This document shows positions 18,847 to 28,429 of a DNA stretch of 64,000 nt, in pieces. The position numbers were made by a program, and so were the translations under genes. The stretch comes from an uncultured Pseudohongiella sp. Its GTDB lineage: Bacteria > Pseudomonadota > Gammaproteobacteria > Pseudomonadales > Pseudohongiellaceae. The notes under the pieces are model-generated. The model did no database searches. It was not told the origin of the DNA and saw only the letters and a list, made by a program, of their open reading frames with translations. The DNA lies in assembly GCA_902591495.1 (NCBI GenBank), contig CACJAW010000008.1, positions 1-64,000 of the forward strand, written 5' to 3'. Every line of letters begins with the position of its first letter. Position 1 is the stretch's first letter.

Positions 18847-19434
18847 TCATTTTTTTAAAGAGTCTATTGAGTGTTTCACCAACATTTTTAGCTGCTTTGT
18901 TTCTCTACCAGATCGAGAATTAATTCGAATACCATAGAGTGTATTCATTAGTACATCCGCAGCAAAATCAATACCTAGCCCTTTTTTAAGTTTTTTATTA
19001 GCTTTAGCTTCACTTAATCGCACCAAAAACTCTTTACGTATTAGCATCAACGAATCTCGAACGAGCTTTCGGAGAACCCTGTTTTGATTAACACTCTCAC
19101 ACAAAGAATTGACTAACATGCAGCCCATTGCTCGTTGTTTCTGAGATACATTTGATATAGTTTCCTCAAAATACGCTTCAATAGCGTTCCAACAGCTTAA
19201 ATTTTCATCTCTTAGAGAACTTTCAATCTGTTTCTGAACGATCATATTATAATGTTCGACACATACCCTGAAAAACGTATCCTTGTCCCCAAACGAATTA
19301 TAAAGGGTGCCCCTGTTAATGCCTGTGCAATCCAAAAGCTTTCTAACAGAGCTCGCTTCATAACCTTCTTTCCAGAATTGTTCCATCGCATTAGTTAATA
19401 CTTTATCCTCATCAAACTCAACAGGTCTTGCCAT
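18847..19434 (-). CDS. TetR/AcrR family transcriptional regulator
   Basis: A 195-aa protein with an N-terminal TetR helix-turn-helix: QFWKEGYEASSVRKLLDCTG then INRGTLYNSFGDKDTFF near residues 38-54. The C-terminal ligand domain is of the TetR_C type seen in AcrR/YxaF-like members (MGCMLVNSLCES). Target and ligand are unknown. It stands alone: the neighbours exbD and the DUF445 gene are separated by about 180 and 267 bp, and no adjacent efflux gene is present, so an autoregulated or distant regulon is likely. Confidence 0.88.
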   Translation of the reverse strand: MARPVEFDEDKVLTNAMEQFWKEGYEASSVRKLLDCTGINRGTLYNSFGDKDTFFRVCVEHYNMIVQKQIESSLRDENLSCWNAIEAYFEETISNVSQKQRAMGCMLVNSLCESVNQNRVLRKLVRDSLMLIRKEFLVRLSEAKANKKLKKGLGIDFAADVLMNTLYGIRINSRSGRETKQLKMLVKHSIDSLKK

Positions 19435-19701
19435 AATTTATACTCAGCAACTTACATAGATTCTTTTTGATGACACTTAAACTTTCAAGGAACTAAATGA
19501 ATCAAGCTCATCGTGTGAGAATATTGTATTACAGTATATTACGATTTACATCACGCTCTGTATTTTTTTTAAAACCAGAATAGTTGGGCTAAAATTATCT
19601 GTAGAAGATACGTAAAGTAACACCTATGTGCACCTTAGGAGAGCACGCAGATAATTCATATAAAAATTTGTAACTTAGAAAATATCCAGGATTAGCGGTG
19701 T

Positions 19702-20448
19702 CTAACTCATCCGCAAAATAGAAACGACAAAACCAATAACTCCACCGAACGCGCAACCCCACACGACCAACCAACCGAGATGCTTGTGGATCATTGTTTG
19801 CACAATCTCCTTCACCATTTGGGGTGTCAACTGATCCAAGCGCTGATCGATAATCGAAGCAACTTTTTCACGGATGGTATCATCACTTAGCCCATTGGAA
19901 AGCTGGCTCTTAATTTTATCTAACAAATCAGAATCTGCAAAAGCGGATTGAAAATAGTCTCTCATCTTATTTGAGAACGGCACCTTTAAGGGGTCTAGAG
20001 CGTCTTTTCCTCCAATCATGCTAATCATATTTCCAAAAGTAGAGGCCATGATAACCTCCACTAATGAGTCAAATGCGTTGTCTAAATCCAACTCACCCAG
20101 GATTTCATTCAACCGAGATCTAAATAATTCTGAACTTGCTTTCCCCTCACCAAAGAAAGCACTTAGATCAGCTTTTTCAAAGAACTGCTCTATGATTAAA
20201 GCCCTTATACCAAGCTTAAATTCTTCAAATCGTATTTGCACTACTCCCGACCCGTATAAGCCAGGTACACGTTCGAATAACATATGAACTGCAAGCCAAT
20301 TAGTCAGACCGCCAGATAAGGCAAATAGCCCTGTATCCAAGGCAAACCTTGCATAAGGCGCAGGCAAAACTGTTCCTAAAACAATAAAAAAAACAGCAAT
20401 CAAATTGCTTAAAAGACTTTTATTGATAGTGCTACTCCAAAGCTTCAT
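19702..20448 (-). CDS. DUF445 family membrane protein
   Basis: About 248 aa. Two hydrophobic segments at the N-terminus (SNLIAVFFIVLGTVLPAPYA and FALSGGLTNWLAVHMLFE) carry the DUF445 signature GGLTNWLAVHMLFE; a soluble helical region follows and a final membrane helix (LVVWGCAFGGVIGFVVSIL) ends the protein. Function is unknown for the family. The ATG at 20448 was chosen since the extra 53 N-terminal residues of the open frame look non-native and would overlap the divergent gene at 20561. No clear Shine-Dalgarno is visible. Confidence 0.8.
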   Translation of the reverse strand: MKLWSSTINKSLLSNLIAVFFIVLGTVLPAPYARFALDTGLFALSGGLTNWLAVHMLFERVPGLYGSGVVQIRFEEFKLGIRALIIEQFFEKADLSAFFGEGKASSELFRSRLNEILGELDLDNAFDSLVEVIMASTFGNMISMIGGKDALDPLKVPFSNKMRDYFQSAFADSDLLDKIKSQLSNGLSDDTIREKVASIIDQRLDQLTPQMVKEIVQTMIHKHLGWLVVWGCAFGGVIGFVVSILRMS

Positions 20449-20560
20449 ACTTAGCGGACTTATGATAGTTGAAGCTACTTGCAAGGGGCAAGTGCAGAGA
20501 CCATCTAAAAAGAGTCTTATGATCTGCGCACGATCTCGAATATGATAATGTAACAGTGAT

Positions 20561-21007
20561 ATGCTTGTTTGGATTGAAAATACATCGTTAGCCCTCTGGG
20601 TTGGCACATCCCTATGGGCTTATCCAGTATTATTAAGTGCTCATATAACAGGTTTGGCAGTCATTGTTGGAATCATTGCAATGCGAGATTTTCATTTGCT
20701 TGGTTTCATCAATGGCGTAACAGAAGCCAATTTCCTTGAATTAAAAAATTTGGCTTATTGTGGCTTTCTCATCAATGGTATTTCTGGGCTTATGTTGTTT
20801 TCATCTCAGGCATCTTATCTGTCAACAAATCTACCTTTTCTAGTAAAACTCTTTTTTATAGGATCAGGAATGTTCTTAGCTTCTCAAATATATAAGAACA
20901 TAGAAAAAAAGTCGGTTCGAAACTCAACTAAATTCCTTGCAATCTTATCCTTATTCTCTTGGTTTGGTGCAATTACCGCCGGGCGCTTAATTGCATACAT
21001 ATTCTAG
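20561..21007 (+). CDS. Small membrane protein, DUF6644-like (first of two)
   Basis: A 148-aa protein with four predicted membrane helices. It opens with WVGTSLWAYPVLLSAHITGLAVIVGIIAMRD; the helix His and conserved Trp/Tyr/Pro pattern (WxYPxxxxxH) recurs in the next gene as WLWPVLEIIHFFGLTLLMGG. The pair resembles the DUF6644 family of uncharacterised membrane proteins. The His in the first helix pair could bind haem or metal, but that is speculation. The next gene starts 9 bp downstream, so they are co-transcribed. Confidence 0.65.
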   Translation: MLVWIENTSLALWVGTSLWAYPVLLSAHITGLAVIVGIIAMRDFHLLGFINGVTEANFLELKNLAYCGFLINGISGLMLFSSQASYLSTNLPFLVKLFFIGSGMFLASQIYKNIEKKSVRNSTKFLAILSLFSWFGAITAGRLIAYIF

Positions 21008-21016
21008 TTCGAAAAA

Positions 21017-21508
21017 ATGATAGAAACTCTTACAAAAGAAATAATGGCAAGTCAGCTATCTCAATGGGTTCAAGCTACCTATTGGCTTTGGCCTGTTCTG
21101 GAAATCATTCACTTCTTTGGTTTGACCTTGCTCATGGGCGGGCTGATTATAGTTGACCTCAGGATGATCGGTTTTTTCCCCACGATTAGTCTACAAGGAG
21201 TTAAGAAACTGTTGCCCTTTGTGATTTTTGGTTTTTTGCTCAATCTGATAACTGGTATTTTCTTTATTTATGGCGATCCCTCAAGGTACGCTATCAATAT
21301 AGGTTTCCAAATTAAATTGATTTTGATACTGCTAGCTGGTTGCAACGCAGCAATCTATCATTTTAGGGTAGAAAGTTATGTCCTAGATTTAGGGTCATCA
21401 TCCAGAAGACCACCTTTAACGATCAAACTAGTTGGATTAACTTCTCTGGGCCTTTGGACTGCCGTATTACTTTTAGGGCGCCTTATTCCCTATGTCGGGA
21501 CCGGATAA
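21017..21508 (+). CDS. Small membrane protein, DUF6644-like (second of two)
   Basis: A 163-aa paralogue of the preceding gene with four membrane segments. WLWPVLEIIHFFGLTLLMGG near residue 23 matches the first gene's helix-1 pattern; FLLNLITGIFFIYGDPSRY and the final LGLWTAVLLLGRLIPYVG match its later helices, including the conserved GR near the C-terminus (GRLIAY in the first gene). The two likely form a heteromeric membrane complex, which is inference from tandem duplication and a 9-bp gap. Function unknown. Confidence 0.65.
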   Translation: MIETLTKEIMASQLSQWVQATYWLWPVLEIIHFFGLTLLMGGLIIVDLRMIGFFPTISLQGVKKLLPFVIFGFLLNLITGIFFIYGDPSRYAINIGFQIKLILILLAGCNAAIYHFRVESYVLDLGSSSRRPPLTIKLVGLTSLGLWTAVLLLGRLIPYVGTG

Positions 21509-21587
21509 TACCTTTGATCTTTGTTACGCTTGGTGCGCTCTTAAGCAGCCTTACTTCCATATTTTGCAAAAAACACCGTCCAAAATC

Positions 21588-22334
21588 TTAATCGTATTTT
21601 GAAGGATAAAAACGAACTGAAGCCCTCGAGGCCTCAGGGTCACACCCGTAAGGGGCCAATCTGTAGCCTTCCCCCGCTGGCAACCATCGAGTGGTATAAG
21701 ACACTGGACCATTAAAAAACATTGGGTCCTCGACGGTGAGAGTCATATTCAGCTGTTCACCTTCACGCCAATATCGTTCTGTAACTCTCTTCTGAGATGA
21801 AGAGGGAATTCCATTGTAATCGTCAAATCCCGCTATATCGAACACAAAGTGAGTCGTAGTTACAAATAGAGAACCATCTTCATAATATCCTCTTGAAAAC
21901 CCTTGTAAGCTAAAATCGGCTGAGGTCGGCTCTCGACCATCCAGCCACACGGTTCGAAGTTGATCATCCTTTTCATATCGGAGTAAGACTCGATCAGGCC
22001 ATTGAGTAACTTGCATATGATATGGATCATATTGAATTGCTGGGGACGACGCTGGCTGACAATCATATTTTGGAGCCATAATCTCTTCCCAGACCTCTTG
22101 GTAAGCTCTAGCTCTCTGATTTAAGTCTGGAAAATTTTCTTCTCCCCAAGGCACCCGTTCACCATTTACGGGTCGAGAGCGAGGGGTCCCATCCCAGATG
22201 CCAGCTAAATTTGGTATATGACTATCTACTCCTTGAGCATCCGCTCCCCATCCTTCGAATACTGTTTGTAAGGAGACCGAACCAGCAATCACAGAAAAGA
22301 TAACTAGCACCCGCTTTAATTTATCTAACTTCAT
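21588..22334 (-). CDS. Secreted protein of unknown function, partner of DUF6152 protein
   Basis: About 248 aa with a signal peptide (cleaved near FEGWGADAQGVD). The mature protein has IPNLAGIWDGTPRSRP, YDCQPASSPAIQYDPYHMQV, DQLRTVWLDGREP, GYYEDGSLFVTTTHF and SSSQKRVTERYWREGEQLNM. This set recurs in exported proteins of unknown function that sit beside DUF6152 genes; no catalytic motif is recognised. The ATG at 22334 has GGAGA 6 nt upstream and begins the signal peptide; the longer frame overlaps the upstream gene in another frame. The DUF6152 gene ends 26 bp upstream, so the two form an operon. Confidence 0.72.
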   Translation of the reverse strand: MKLDKLKRVLVIFSVIAGSVSLQTVFEGWGADAQGVDSHIPNLAGIWDGTPRSRPVNGERVPWGEENFPDLNQRARAYQEVWEEIMAPKYDCQPASSPAIQYDPYHMQVTQWPDRVLLRYEKDDQLRTVWLDGREPTSADFSLQGFSRGYYEDGSLFVTTTHFVFDIAGFDDYNGIPSSSQKRVTERYWREGEQLNMTLTVEDPMFFNGPVSYTTRWLPAGEGYRLAPYGCDPEASRASVRFYPSKYD

Positions 22335-22360
22335 ATTTTCTTCTCCAAACTGGGGATTCC

Positions 22361-22780
22361 TTAATTTTGCTCTCGCTCTCTGACGCCACCACCTTCGACA
22401 ATCGGGCTTCCATCCTCTCGAGTCATTCGCACACAACAAACCCCTTGCGAACCTTCCGCTCTTGATTTTCGTCCACTCAATTTGACAACCGTACCTACAG
22501 AAAGCGAGTCGGGTGTCCATCCTACGCGGCGCAACCCAACGGGCGCACCAAGCTCAACTTGCCATTCAGACACCTCTCCATCTTCCCCCTCAACATCTAA
22601 AAATAAAAATGCGTGTGGGTTTCGAAACACAAATCGAGTGACAGCACCTTGCAGTTCGACAACGTTCTCTGGGTCATAAAAAGGGGTACTAGCATGATGC
22701 GCTAAACTAGGCACCATGTAAGCTAAAAACGCAATACAAGCAAACAAAACTGCTGCTAAGAAATTTTTATGGGAATTCAT
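22361..22780 (-). CDS. DUF6152 family exported protein
   Basis: A 139-aa protein with a signal peptide ending near YMVPSLAHHAS. The family core is visible: HHASTPFYDPENVVELQGAV, FRNPHAFLFLDVEG, EWQVELGAPVGLRRVGW and SVGTVVKLSGRKSR, with C-terminal VCCVRMTREDGS. It looks like a small beta-barrel (OB-like) periplasmic protein. His-His after the signal could bind metal, but no function is established. First gene of a two-gene operon with the exported protein downstream. Confidence 0.78.
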   Translation of the reverse strand: MNSHKNFLAAVLFACIAFLAYMVPSLAHHASTPFYDPENVVELQGAVTRFVFRNPHAFLFLDVEGEDGEVSEWQVELGAPVGLRRVGWTPDSLSVGTVVKLSGRKSRAEGSQGVCCVRMTREDGSPIVEGGGVREREQN

Positions 22781-22936
22781 AGTTTTTCCAAGGTCTGGTA
22801 ATTAATTTTCTATAATTGAGGGTAAAGTTTATTCAACAAAGAGTCAATTATATTTACCCCATAATGACCTAATCTATATCTCAATTTTAAATGTTCAACA
22901 TGCCCCTATTCATTACTATTCAAGGGTTTTGCGCAA

Positions 22937-25900
22937 TCACTGAACAACTGAGTCTTGAGATGAATTTGGAGATCCAAATGCTTGCTTAAACTCCGGTTCT
23001 AAATCCTCCCAAGGGCCGTTTAGCGTGTAGACTGCGCTAGTCAAACTATCCACTTGATTACCAAAAATCTGGTCAAAAAGATATGCACCAACAGCCAAAG
23101 GCAAGTTCGCCGTCAAGAGACCTAACCAAGGAATGTTATCGCTCAAAGGTAGCGTAACAAACATCTCACCCATGATAGTTTCGTCTTTTAAATCTAATGC
23201 CCCAGTAATCTGATACAAACTCGATGGTCCGGAAATGACAAGTCTATCCTCAATTTGTACTTGACCATCCTGCAAGGTGAGCTCAGCCTCTATTTCATCA
23301 TAAGCAAAACCAGTTCGGACAAAATCATCACTCAATCTTGCACGCCTCATGATTGCATCAAAATTCAAAATACTGATCAACCGCAATGCGCCTTGCCCAC
23401 CAGAGCCCTGCTGAAATCTTCCGTTATCAATGTCAAGATCAACTTCCCCACTGAGACGGGAACCCGCAAAATACGCAGGCGAACCTGGCCAAGTTACATC
23501 GGTAAAAAAAATAGCGTCCTCACTTTCTATGCTTGCAGCATAACCGTTCAATTTAAGTACATCCGCCATGTCATCAGCATATAGAATGCCAGTCAGGGCG
23601 CTGGAATGCTCAATCCCGTCATAACTCCAGGTAAAACTGGGCGCGAAGCGAGCAGCGTACTCATCAACCTCAGAACCATCCACATACGGCCCGTCCATAC
23701 CTAATCTTAGTCCTCTGAAATCAAATACCAAATCATCAAATGATGCTCCTTGATTATTAGGATTCAAACTAAAGCTCCATGAGCCGTAGGGTCGACTTCT
23801 AATCGAAAATTCATCTGTCGAAAATTTTAGACGAGGAAGCAATCTGGGATCGATGGACAAAAGAGGGTCTTCTCGCTCTTCTTCAGCTTCAGTTTGCAAT
23901 TTACTGGAATCGTAAGTCTCATTATTTCCCTGCCCCAAATTTTCGCTGAAAACGCTCACCTCATCCTCAGCACCCAAGTGAAGATAGTCTAGTTTTATTT
24001 CCAAATAGTCGTCATTACCGGGCGGCACTATTATATCTCCTTGAACCGAGTCACTATCGAGACTAACCATCAATGAGTTCTGCAAATTTTCTTGAACTCG
24101 AATATTTACCAATGGTAGTTCCTGTTCATAAACTTTAAAGGTTTCAGCAACCACGTCCACCAGTGCTAAGTTTTCTCCAATACCAGTGGACTGACTCCCA
24201 GAATCACCTAGTTCTGTTACTAGATCGATCCAGTCCTCTGCGACCACATTATCTAAATTTCCTAAAACCGTGATACCCGCCGAGTCAGAACCCATAAGCG
24301 TAGATAAGTCGATATGATTATCACCAAAATAAGCTATTCCATTTTTGATGGTGCTATCCATTTCCAAAACAAAATTAAGTTGATTCCCAAAACTGCCTGA
24401 GACGAGTTGTTCATCACCAAATTCAAACTCAATATTCAATGGCATAGTCGATGAAGCAAACTTGTTAAGTGGTGCAGGTAGATCTATAGACACTCCCAAT
24501 AGATCAGTGCTGATTTTTAATGAGTGAGAAGTTTGATCTTCCGACTGATTTAATATTAAGTCCGCGGAGTACGGCAAGTCACCCTCAAATCTTTTAAGAA
24601 TCGATCTTACAAAAGAATTTTGTTTTGGCCACTCTGTCAATTGCTCTTTAGATGCTCTTCCTTCAGCAGAGACAAAGATTCTTTGGATACGACCCTCGCT
24701 ACCATCCGAGTCAAGTAACACATTCGTTTCTTGGTTAAACAAATTACCGTTCAATTGAGTTCTTTCAAGACCGTTTTCAGTATCATAGACTATAGGACCC
24801 GACAGGTTGTCAAAGAATAACGAATAATCCGGGATTGTCAGCGAGTTTTTCTCTAAAGATAAATCTAAACGGACCTCGGCCGTGTTATTTGCAAGGTCAA
24901 GTGGGACGCTTAAATTCAATGACCCGTGGAAGCCTCCTTCTGCTTCCCAGTTTGAGACTACAGCGGTAAACCCTTCGTTTACTGGAATGTTTCGCAAATA
25001 ATTCAGTCCGATCGAGGTGTCAGAATTAATGTCACCGCTCAACTGCAATAAATTTTCACCAGCCTCGTCTTTTCCTATTTTACCAATGACATTTAGTATG
25101 CCGACACCAAGGCTGCTCGCCGAATCTACTTTGACATCTATTTTGTTATCATCAGTGCTCACTGTGCCCGATATTTCTGTGACAACTGGCCACTCTTCAC
25201 TAAATCTGAATTCACTATTCGAGAGTACAAAGTGACTTTGAAAAGTTTTCTCATAGGACGCAGCGTCCGGCAGGGTGCTTCCTCTATATAATATTCCGGC
25301 TCGTGTGATGTCACCCCGCAATATAGCTTCGTTCAAATAATCCATGGTGCTTCTTGTATTTTGCTTTATGTTAGGGCCGTCCGGTAAATATAAATACTTA
25401 CTAGCGGCATCTGCTCTGGTAGCACCTACCATCAATTCAATTTCTGCGTCACGTTCAGCGCCTGCCTCTCGATGATCTTTCAAGCCAAAAATGACCTGAC
25501 CGTCAATAGCTTCAGATTCAACGAAAATAACTGAGCTGGTTAAATCTAATTTCGTTCCATCATTTAAATCAAGCCGAAAATTTAATCGACCATTAACACG
25601 ATCATAATCCCAAGTGTTTGAGAAAATATTCGGTAGATTTATCGAAAAACCTTGTGATTCGATTTCTGCAAACCCAACACTTACTAGGGAAGCTTCATCA
25701 AAACTAGCTTCGACATAACCATTTAGTCCAGCCATCCCGGGAGAACCTCTAACAGAATCGATTTCGATATCCGCAATGTTAGATTTCAACAAAATTTGAC
25801 CATCAGAACTATCTTGTAGTGGCATTAGAAGACTAAAATTTTCAAGCTTGCCCGTGAGGCCATACCCCAAAAGTGTCTCACCATCACTTTCAGACAACAA

Positions 25901-26998
25901 TTCACTCTCAGTTAGAAATTGAGAAATAAAAGCTAAGTCGATTTGATCAGCTCGAAGTGATAAACTTTCAGATGGATCATAAGAAGCTTGAACGTTAAAA
26001 GGCTGCGGCAGATGATTGCCCCAATGCAGAGACATATTAGAGAAGGAAAGGTCCCACTCGTTATTTGGATTATCAAATATAACGCTGGAAGTACCACTAA
26101 TTTCGTTAAAGGTTATTGCTTCAAGGCCTAAGCCTACCAAACCAAACCTATTTAACTGAATCTCTGCAACTCCTTTCGAAAATTGTCCGTTTTCTATACC
26201 AAGCCAAAAATTTCCTGAACCTTGTATTTCTTGGATATTAACTTCTCCAATGGATTGCCCAATAAAAGGCTCAGAGTAATCCGCCTCTGGAAACTTTAAA
26301 TGAACTTGTCCATCGATTTCATCCAGTTCGTCGCCAGTTACTTCAAAAGAGAGAGCGATTAAATTGTCGCTCTCATCAAGATTTGCATCGATGTGTAAAA
26401 AATGCGAATCACCCCTATTTTGGATAGCAGCCTTACCATTAACCAAGTCGAAAGTTGCGCCTTGGTTTGTGACGAATTTGATACTGACATTACTCAAATT
26501 CAAATAAGAAATTCTTCTTAAAGACTGAAAAAGCTCTGAAAAGTCGAATTCATTCCCTTCTCGACTATCAAACCCAGCCAATCGCCATTTACCGTCTGTT
26601 GACTGTTCGACTACAATTTCAAGAGTTTCTACCGCAAAGTCATCAAGAATCCATCGCCTCTCAAGAATCGTGCGAAGTACATCTAGCACAATAGTCGCGT
26701 TATCAAATACCAAAGCGCTGTCGTTTTCATTTTGTATCGATGTGGATGCGCCTACAAGTAGTCTTAATCCGTCTACCCGAAGCTTTGGGTTTAATCCATC
26801 AAAAGAACCCGTTAGCGAGTCAACGCTCACCGGCACACCGGTATACTCTACGATGCGTTCTTCAAAGAAAGACGTATCTCTGGAAAAAATTGAAATCAGT
26901 ACGCGCCCACCGACTATATACGATGTCAACAACACAACTAACACTGCGACCAAAGTACCAGAATACGCAATGGCGCGTTTAAATTTAATCAAACGCAT
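22937..26998 (-). CDS. yhdP: YhdP family AsmA-like envelope protein
   Basis: A 1353-aa protein, usual for YhdP (TIGR02099). One N-terminal inner-membrane helix (AIAYSGTLVAVLVVLLTSYI) is followed by a very long periplasmic beta-rich region of repeated AsmA/TamB-like units and a C-terminal YhdP landmark (DIDNGRFQQGSGGQGALRLI, then PLSDNIPWLGLLTANLPLAV). YhdP and its relatives form periplasm-spanning hydrophobic grooves for phospholipid transport to the outer membrane. Position next to maf-mreDCB is conserved in gammaproteobacteria; here the usual rng gene between maf and yhdP is absent. Probably separately transcribed, since 270 bp separate it from maf. Confidence 0.92.
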   Translation of the reverse strand: MRLIKFKRAIAYSGTLVAVLVVLLTSYIVGGRVLISIFSRDTSFFEERIVEYTGVPVSVDSLTGSFDGLNPKLRVDGLRLLVGASTSIQNENDSALVFDNATIVLDVLRTILERRWILDDFAVETLEIVVEQSTDGKWRLAGFDSREGNEFDFSELFQSLRRISYLNLSNVSIKFVTNQGATFDLVNGKAAIQNRGDSHFLHIDANLDESDNLIALSFEVTGDELDEIDGQVHLKFPEADYSEPFIGQSIGEVNIQEIQGSGNFWLGIENGQFSKGVAEIQLNRFGLVGLGLEAITFNEISGTSSVIFDNPNNEWDLSFSNMSLHWGNHLPQPFNVQASYDPSESLSLRADQIDLAFISQFLTESELLSESDGETLLGYGLTGKLENFSLLMPLQDSSDGQILLKSNIADIEIDSVRGSPGMAGLNGYVEASFDEASLVSVGFAEIESQGFSINLPNIFSNTWDYDRVNGRLNFRLDLNDGTKLDLTSSVIFVESEAIDGQVIFGLKDHREAGAERDAEIELMVGATRADAASKYLYLPDGPNIKQNTRSTMDYLNEAILRGDITRAGILYRGSTLPDAASYEKTFQSHFVLSNSEFRFSEEWPVVTEISGTVSTDDNKIDVKVDSASSLGVGILNVIGKIGKDEAGENLLQLSGDINSDTSIGLNYLRNIPVNEGFTAVVSNWEAEGGFHGSLNLSVPLDLANNTAEVRLDLSLEKNSLTIPDYSLFFDNLSGPIVYDTENGLERTQLNGNLFNQETNVLLDSDGSEGRIQRIFVSAEGRASKEQLTEWPKQNSFVRSILKRFEGDLPYSADLILNQSEDQTSHSLKISTDLLGVSIDLPAPLNKFASSTMPLNIEFEFGDEQLVSGSFGNQLNFVLEMDSTIKNGIAYFGDNHIDLSTLMGSDSAGITVLGNLDNVVAEDWIDLVTELGDSGSQSTGIGENLALVDVVAETFKVYEQELPLVNIRVQENLQNSLMVSLDSDSVQGDIIVPPGNDDYLEIKLDYLHLGAEDEVSVFSENLGQGNNETYDSSKLQTEAEEEREDPLLSIDPRLLPRLKFSTDEFSIRSRPYGSWSFSLNPNNQGASFDDLVFDFRGLRLGMDGPYVDGSEVDEYAARFAPSFTWSYDGIEHSSALTGILYADDMADVLKLNGYAASIESEDAIFFTDVTWPGSPAYFAGSRLSGEVDLDIDNGRFQQGSGGQGALRLISILNFDAIMRRARLSDDFVRTGFAYDEIEAELTLQDGQVQIEDRLVISGPSSLYQITGALDLKDETIMGEMFVTLPLSDNIPWLGLLTANLPLAVGAYLFDQIFGNQVDSLTSAVYTLNGPWEDLEPEFKQAFGSPNSSQDSVVQ

Positions 26999-27268
26999 GA
27001 CTTTGAAAATCGATCAATTGAAATTGCCTGATTCTCCAACTTTTAACAAAATAGTAGCCTTTGGGCATACGAGGGTTCTCCAGGCGAAACCGTTACTTTT
27101 GCTGAGTATACCGGTGTTCTAATCTGATTTTGACCATTTTGCAGACTAAATCCCATAATTAATGAGATAAAGCCAAAATCAATCTTGCAAAATTCTATTG
27201 GCTAAAAACTAATTTAGGGCGAAAAAGCAAGTTCATCAATTTACAATTAACCAGCTTAAAGTACGAAC

Positions 27269-27883
27269 CTAAAACTCCTGCCAACAATCGATACCAAATT
27301 CTCTCAATAACTCAGCTGTTTCAAACAATGGAAGGCCCATAACACCGCTGTAACTCCCCTTTATTGAGTGAATGAAGATAGCTCCAAAGCCTTGTATTGC
27401 ATAGGCACCCGCCTTTCCTCTGGGTTCTCCTGATTCCCAGTAATCCTCTGCCTCATCAGTAGTTATGGCCCTGAAGGTTACAGCCGTCTCTGAACAGATA
27501 GTTTTTGATTTATCATGACACATCACTGAAACAGCTGTGAGAACTCGGTGCCCCCTATTCGATAATCTCAGAAGCATTCTCACCGCATCAAATTTTCCAT
27601 CTGGCTTTCCAAACACCTCCTCTCCTAAAACGACTATGGTATCAGAGGCAAGGACGACTGAATTAATGTCTCCAGCCTTATTCAAACACGCACTTGCCTT
27701 TTGTTCAGCAAGCCTTTTAACTAAGTCAGTCGGTTTTTCATCAATTTGGCGCGATTCGTCGATATCCTGAACACTTACCGAGAATTTGACCCCAATTTGT
27801 TTCAGGAGTTCTCGCCTTCGGGGCGATTGCGAGGCTAGCAGTAATTTTGGAGCCGTTTCCCTTTTAACGAACTTCAAAACCAC
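27269..27883 (-). CDS. maf: Maf family nucleotide pyrophosphatase (dTTP/UTP type)
   Basis: A 204-aa protein with the Maf signature LLASQSPRRRELLKQIG near residue 14, then DIDESRQ, VKRLAEQKA, the ASDTIV motif and GAYAIQGFGAIF. The RLAEQKA region fits the YhdE (dTTP/UTP) branch. It cleaves non-canonical or target NTPs to NMP and PPi. The start is GTG, overlapping the end of mreD by 20 nt; a TTG two codons in is possible. End of the mreB-mreC-mreD-maf operon. Confidence 0.9.
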   Translation of the reverse strand: MVLKFVKRETAPKLLLASQSPRRRELLKQIGVKFSVSVQDIDESRQIDEKPTDLVKRLAEQKASACLNKAGDINSVVLASDTIVVLGEEVFGKPDGKFDAVRMLLRLSNRGHRVLTAVSVMCHDKSKTICSETAVTFRAITTDEAEDYWESGEPRGKAGAYAIQGFGAIFIHSIKGSYSGVMGLPLFETAELLREFGIDCWQEF

Positions 27884-28358
27884 GCCTTATTTGACGAAGC
27901 AACTGAAATAATGCTGGCCAGAGGACTGCACTTGTTAAAGCACCCATAATGAACATCATATCCGATGCTGCAGTATATCCAGTAATCACCTCTAGCCAGT
28001 GAGACAAAAACAAATTTATACCAAGTAAAATTAAAACTAGACCAGACTGTTGAATAGAGGAAAACATCCGGAACCTCAAATGTATGCTTGAAGTAACGTA
28101 GGCAACAATGACTAGTCCGATCGCATTAAGTCCCAGCACTGAACCCTTTAATATGTCCAAGATCAATCCGGCACACCATGCGGAACCAATGCCAACCCGG
28201 TAAGGAAGCGCCATGACCCAATAGATTAGAACCATCGGTACCCATTCAGGTCTGTAATTCATCGCCCATTCAGGAAATGGAACTATCGCAAGTAAGTATG
28301 CAAGAAAAAAGCTGAGCACAATGACCCAGACTCCGTTTGATTTTTCTTTTATTGCCAC
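27864..28358 (-). CDS. mreD: Rod shape-determining protein MreD
   Basis: A 164-aa inner-membrane protein with five or six hydrophobic helices and the MreD pattern PFPEWAMNYRPEWVPMVLIYW near residue 26, followed by GIGSAWCAGLILDILKGSVLG. MreD belongs to the elongasome that links MreB filaments to peptidoglycan synthesis. It lies 71 bp after mreC and overlaps maf, giving the standard mreBCD-maf order. Confidence 0.92.
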   Translation of the reverse strand: MAIKEKSNGVWVIVLSFFLAYLLAIVPFPEWAMNYRPEWVPMVLIYWVMALPYRVGIGSAWCAGLILDILKGSVLGLNAIGLVIVAYVTSSIHLRFRMFSSIQQSGLVLILLGINLFLSHWLEVITGYTAASDMMFIMGALTSAVLWPALFQLLRQIRRGFEVR

Positions 28359-28429
28359 GATTGCTCTTTAATTCGAATATGCTTTTGTTTTGCCTGCGAA
28401 ATCATTTCATTATTTCTTGCTGAATAATG

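Noticed and set aside
26670-27122. 150-codon plus-strand frame over the yhdP start
   Set aside because: Antisense to the conserved YhdP N-terminus, low-complexity composition and no family resemblance.
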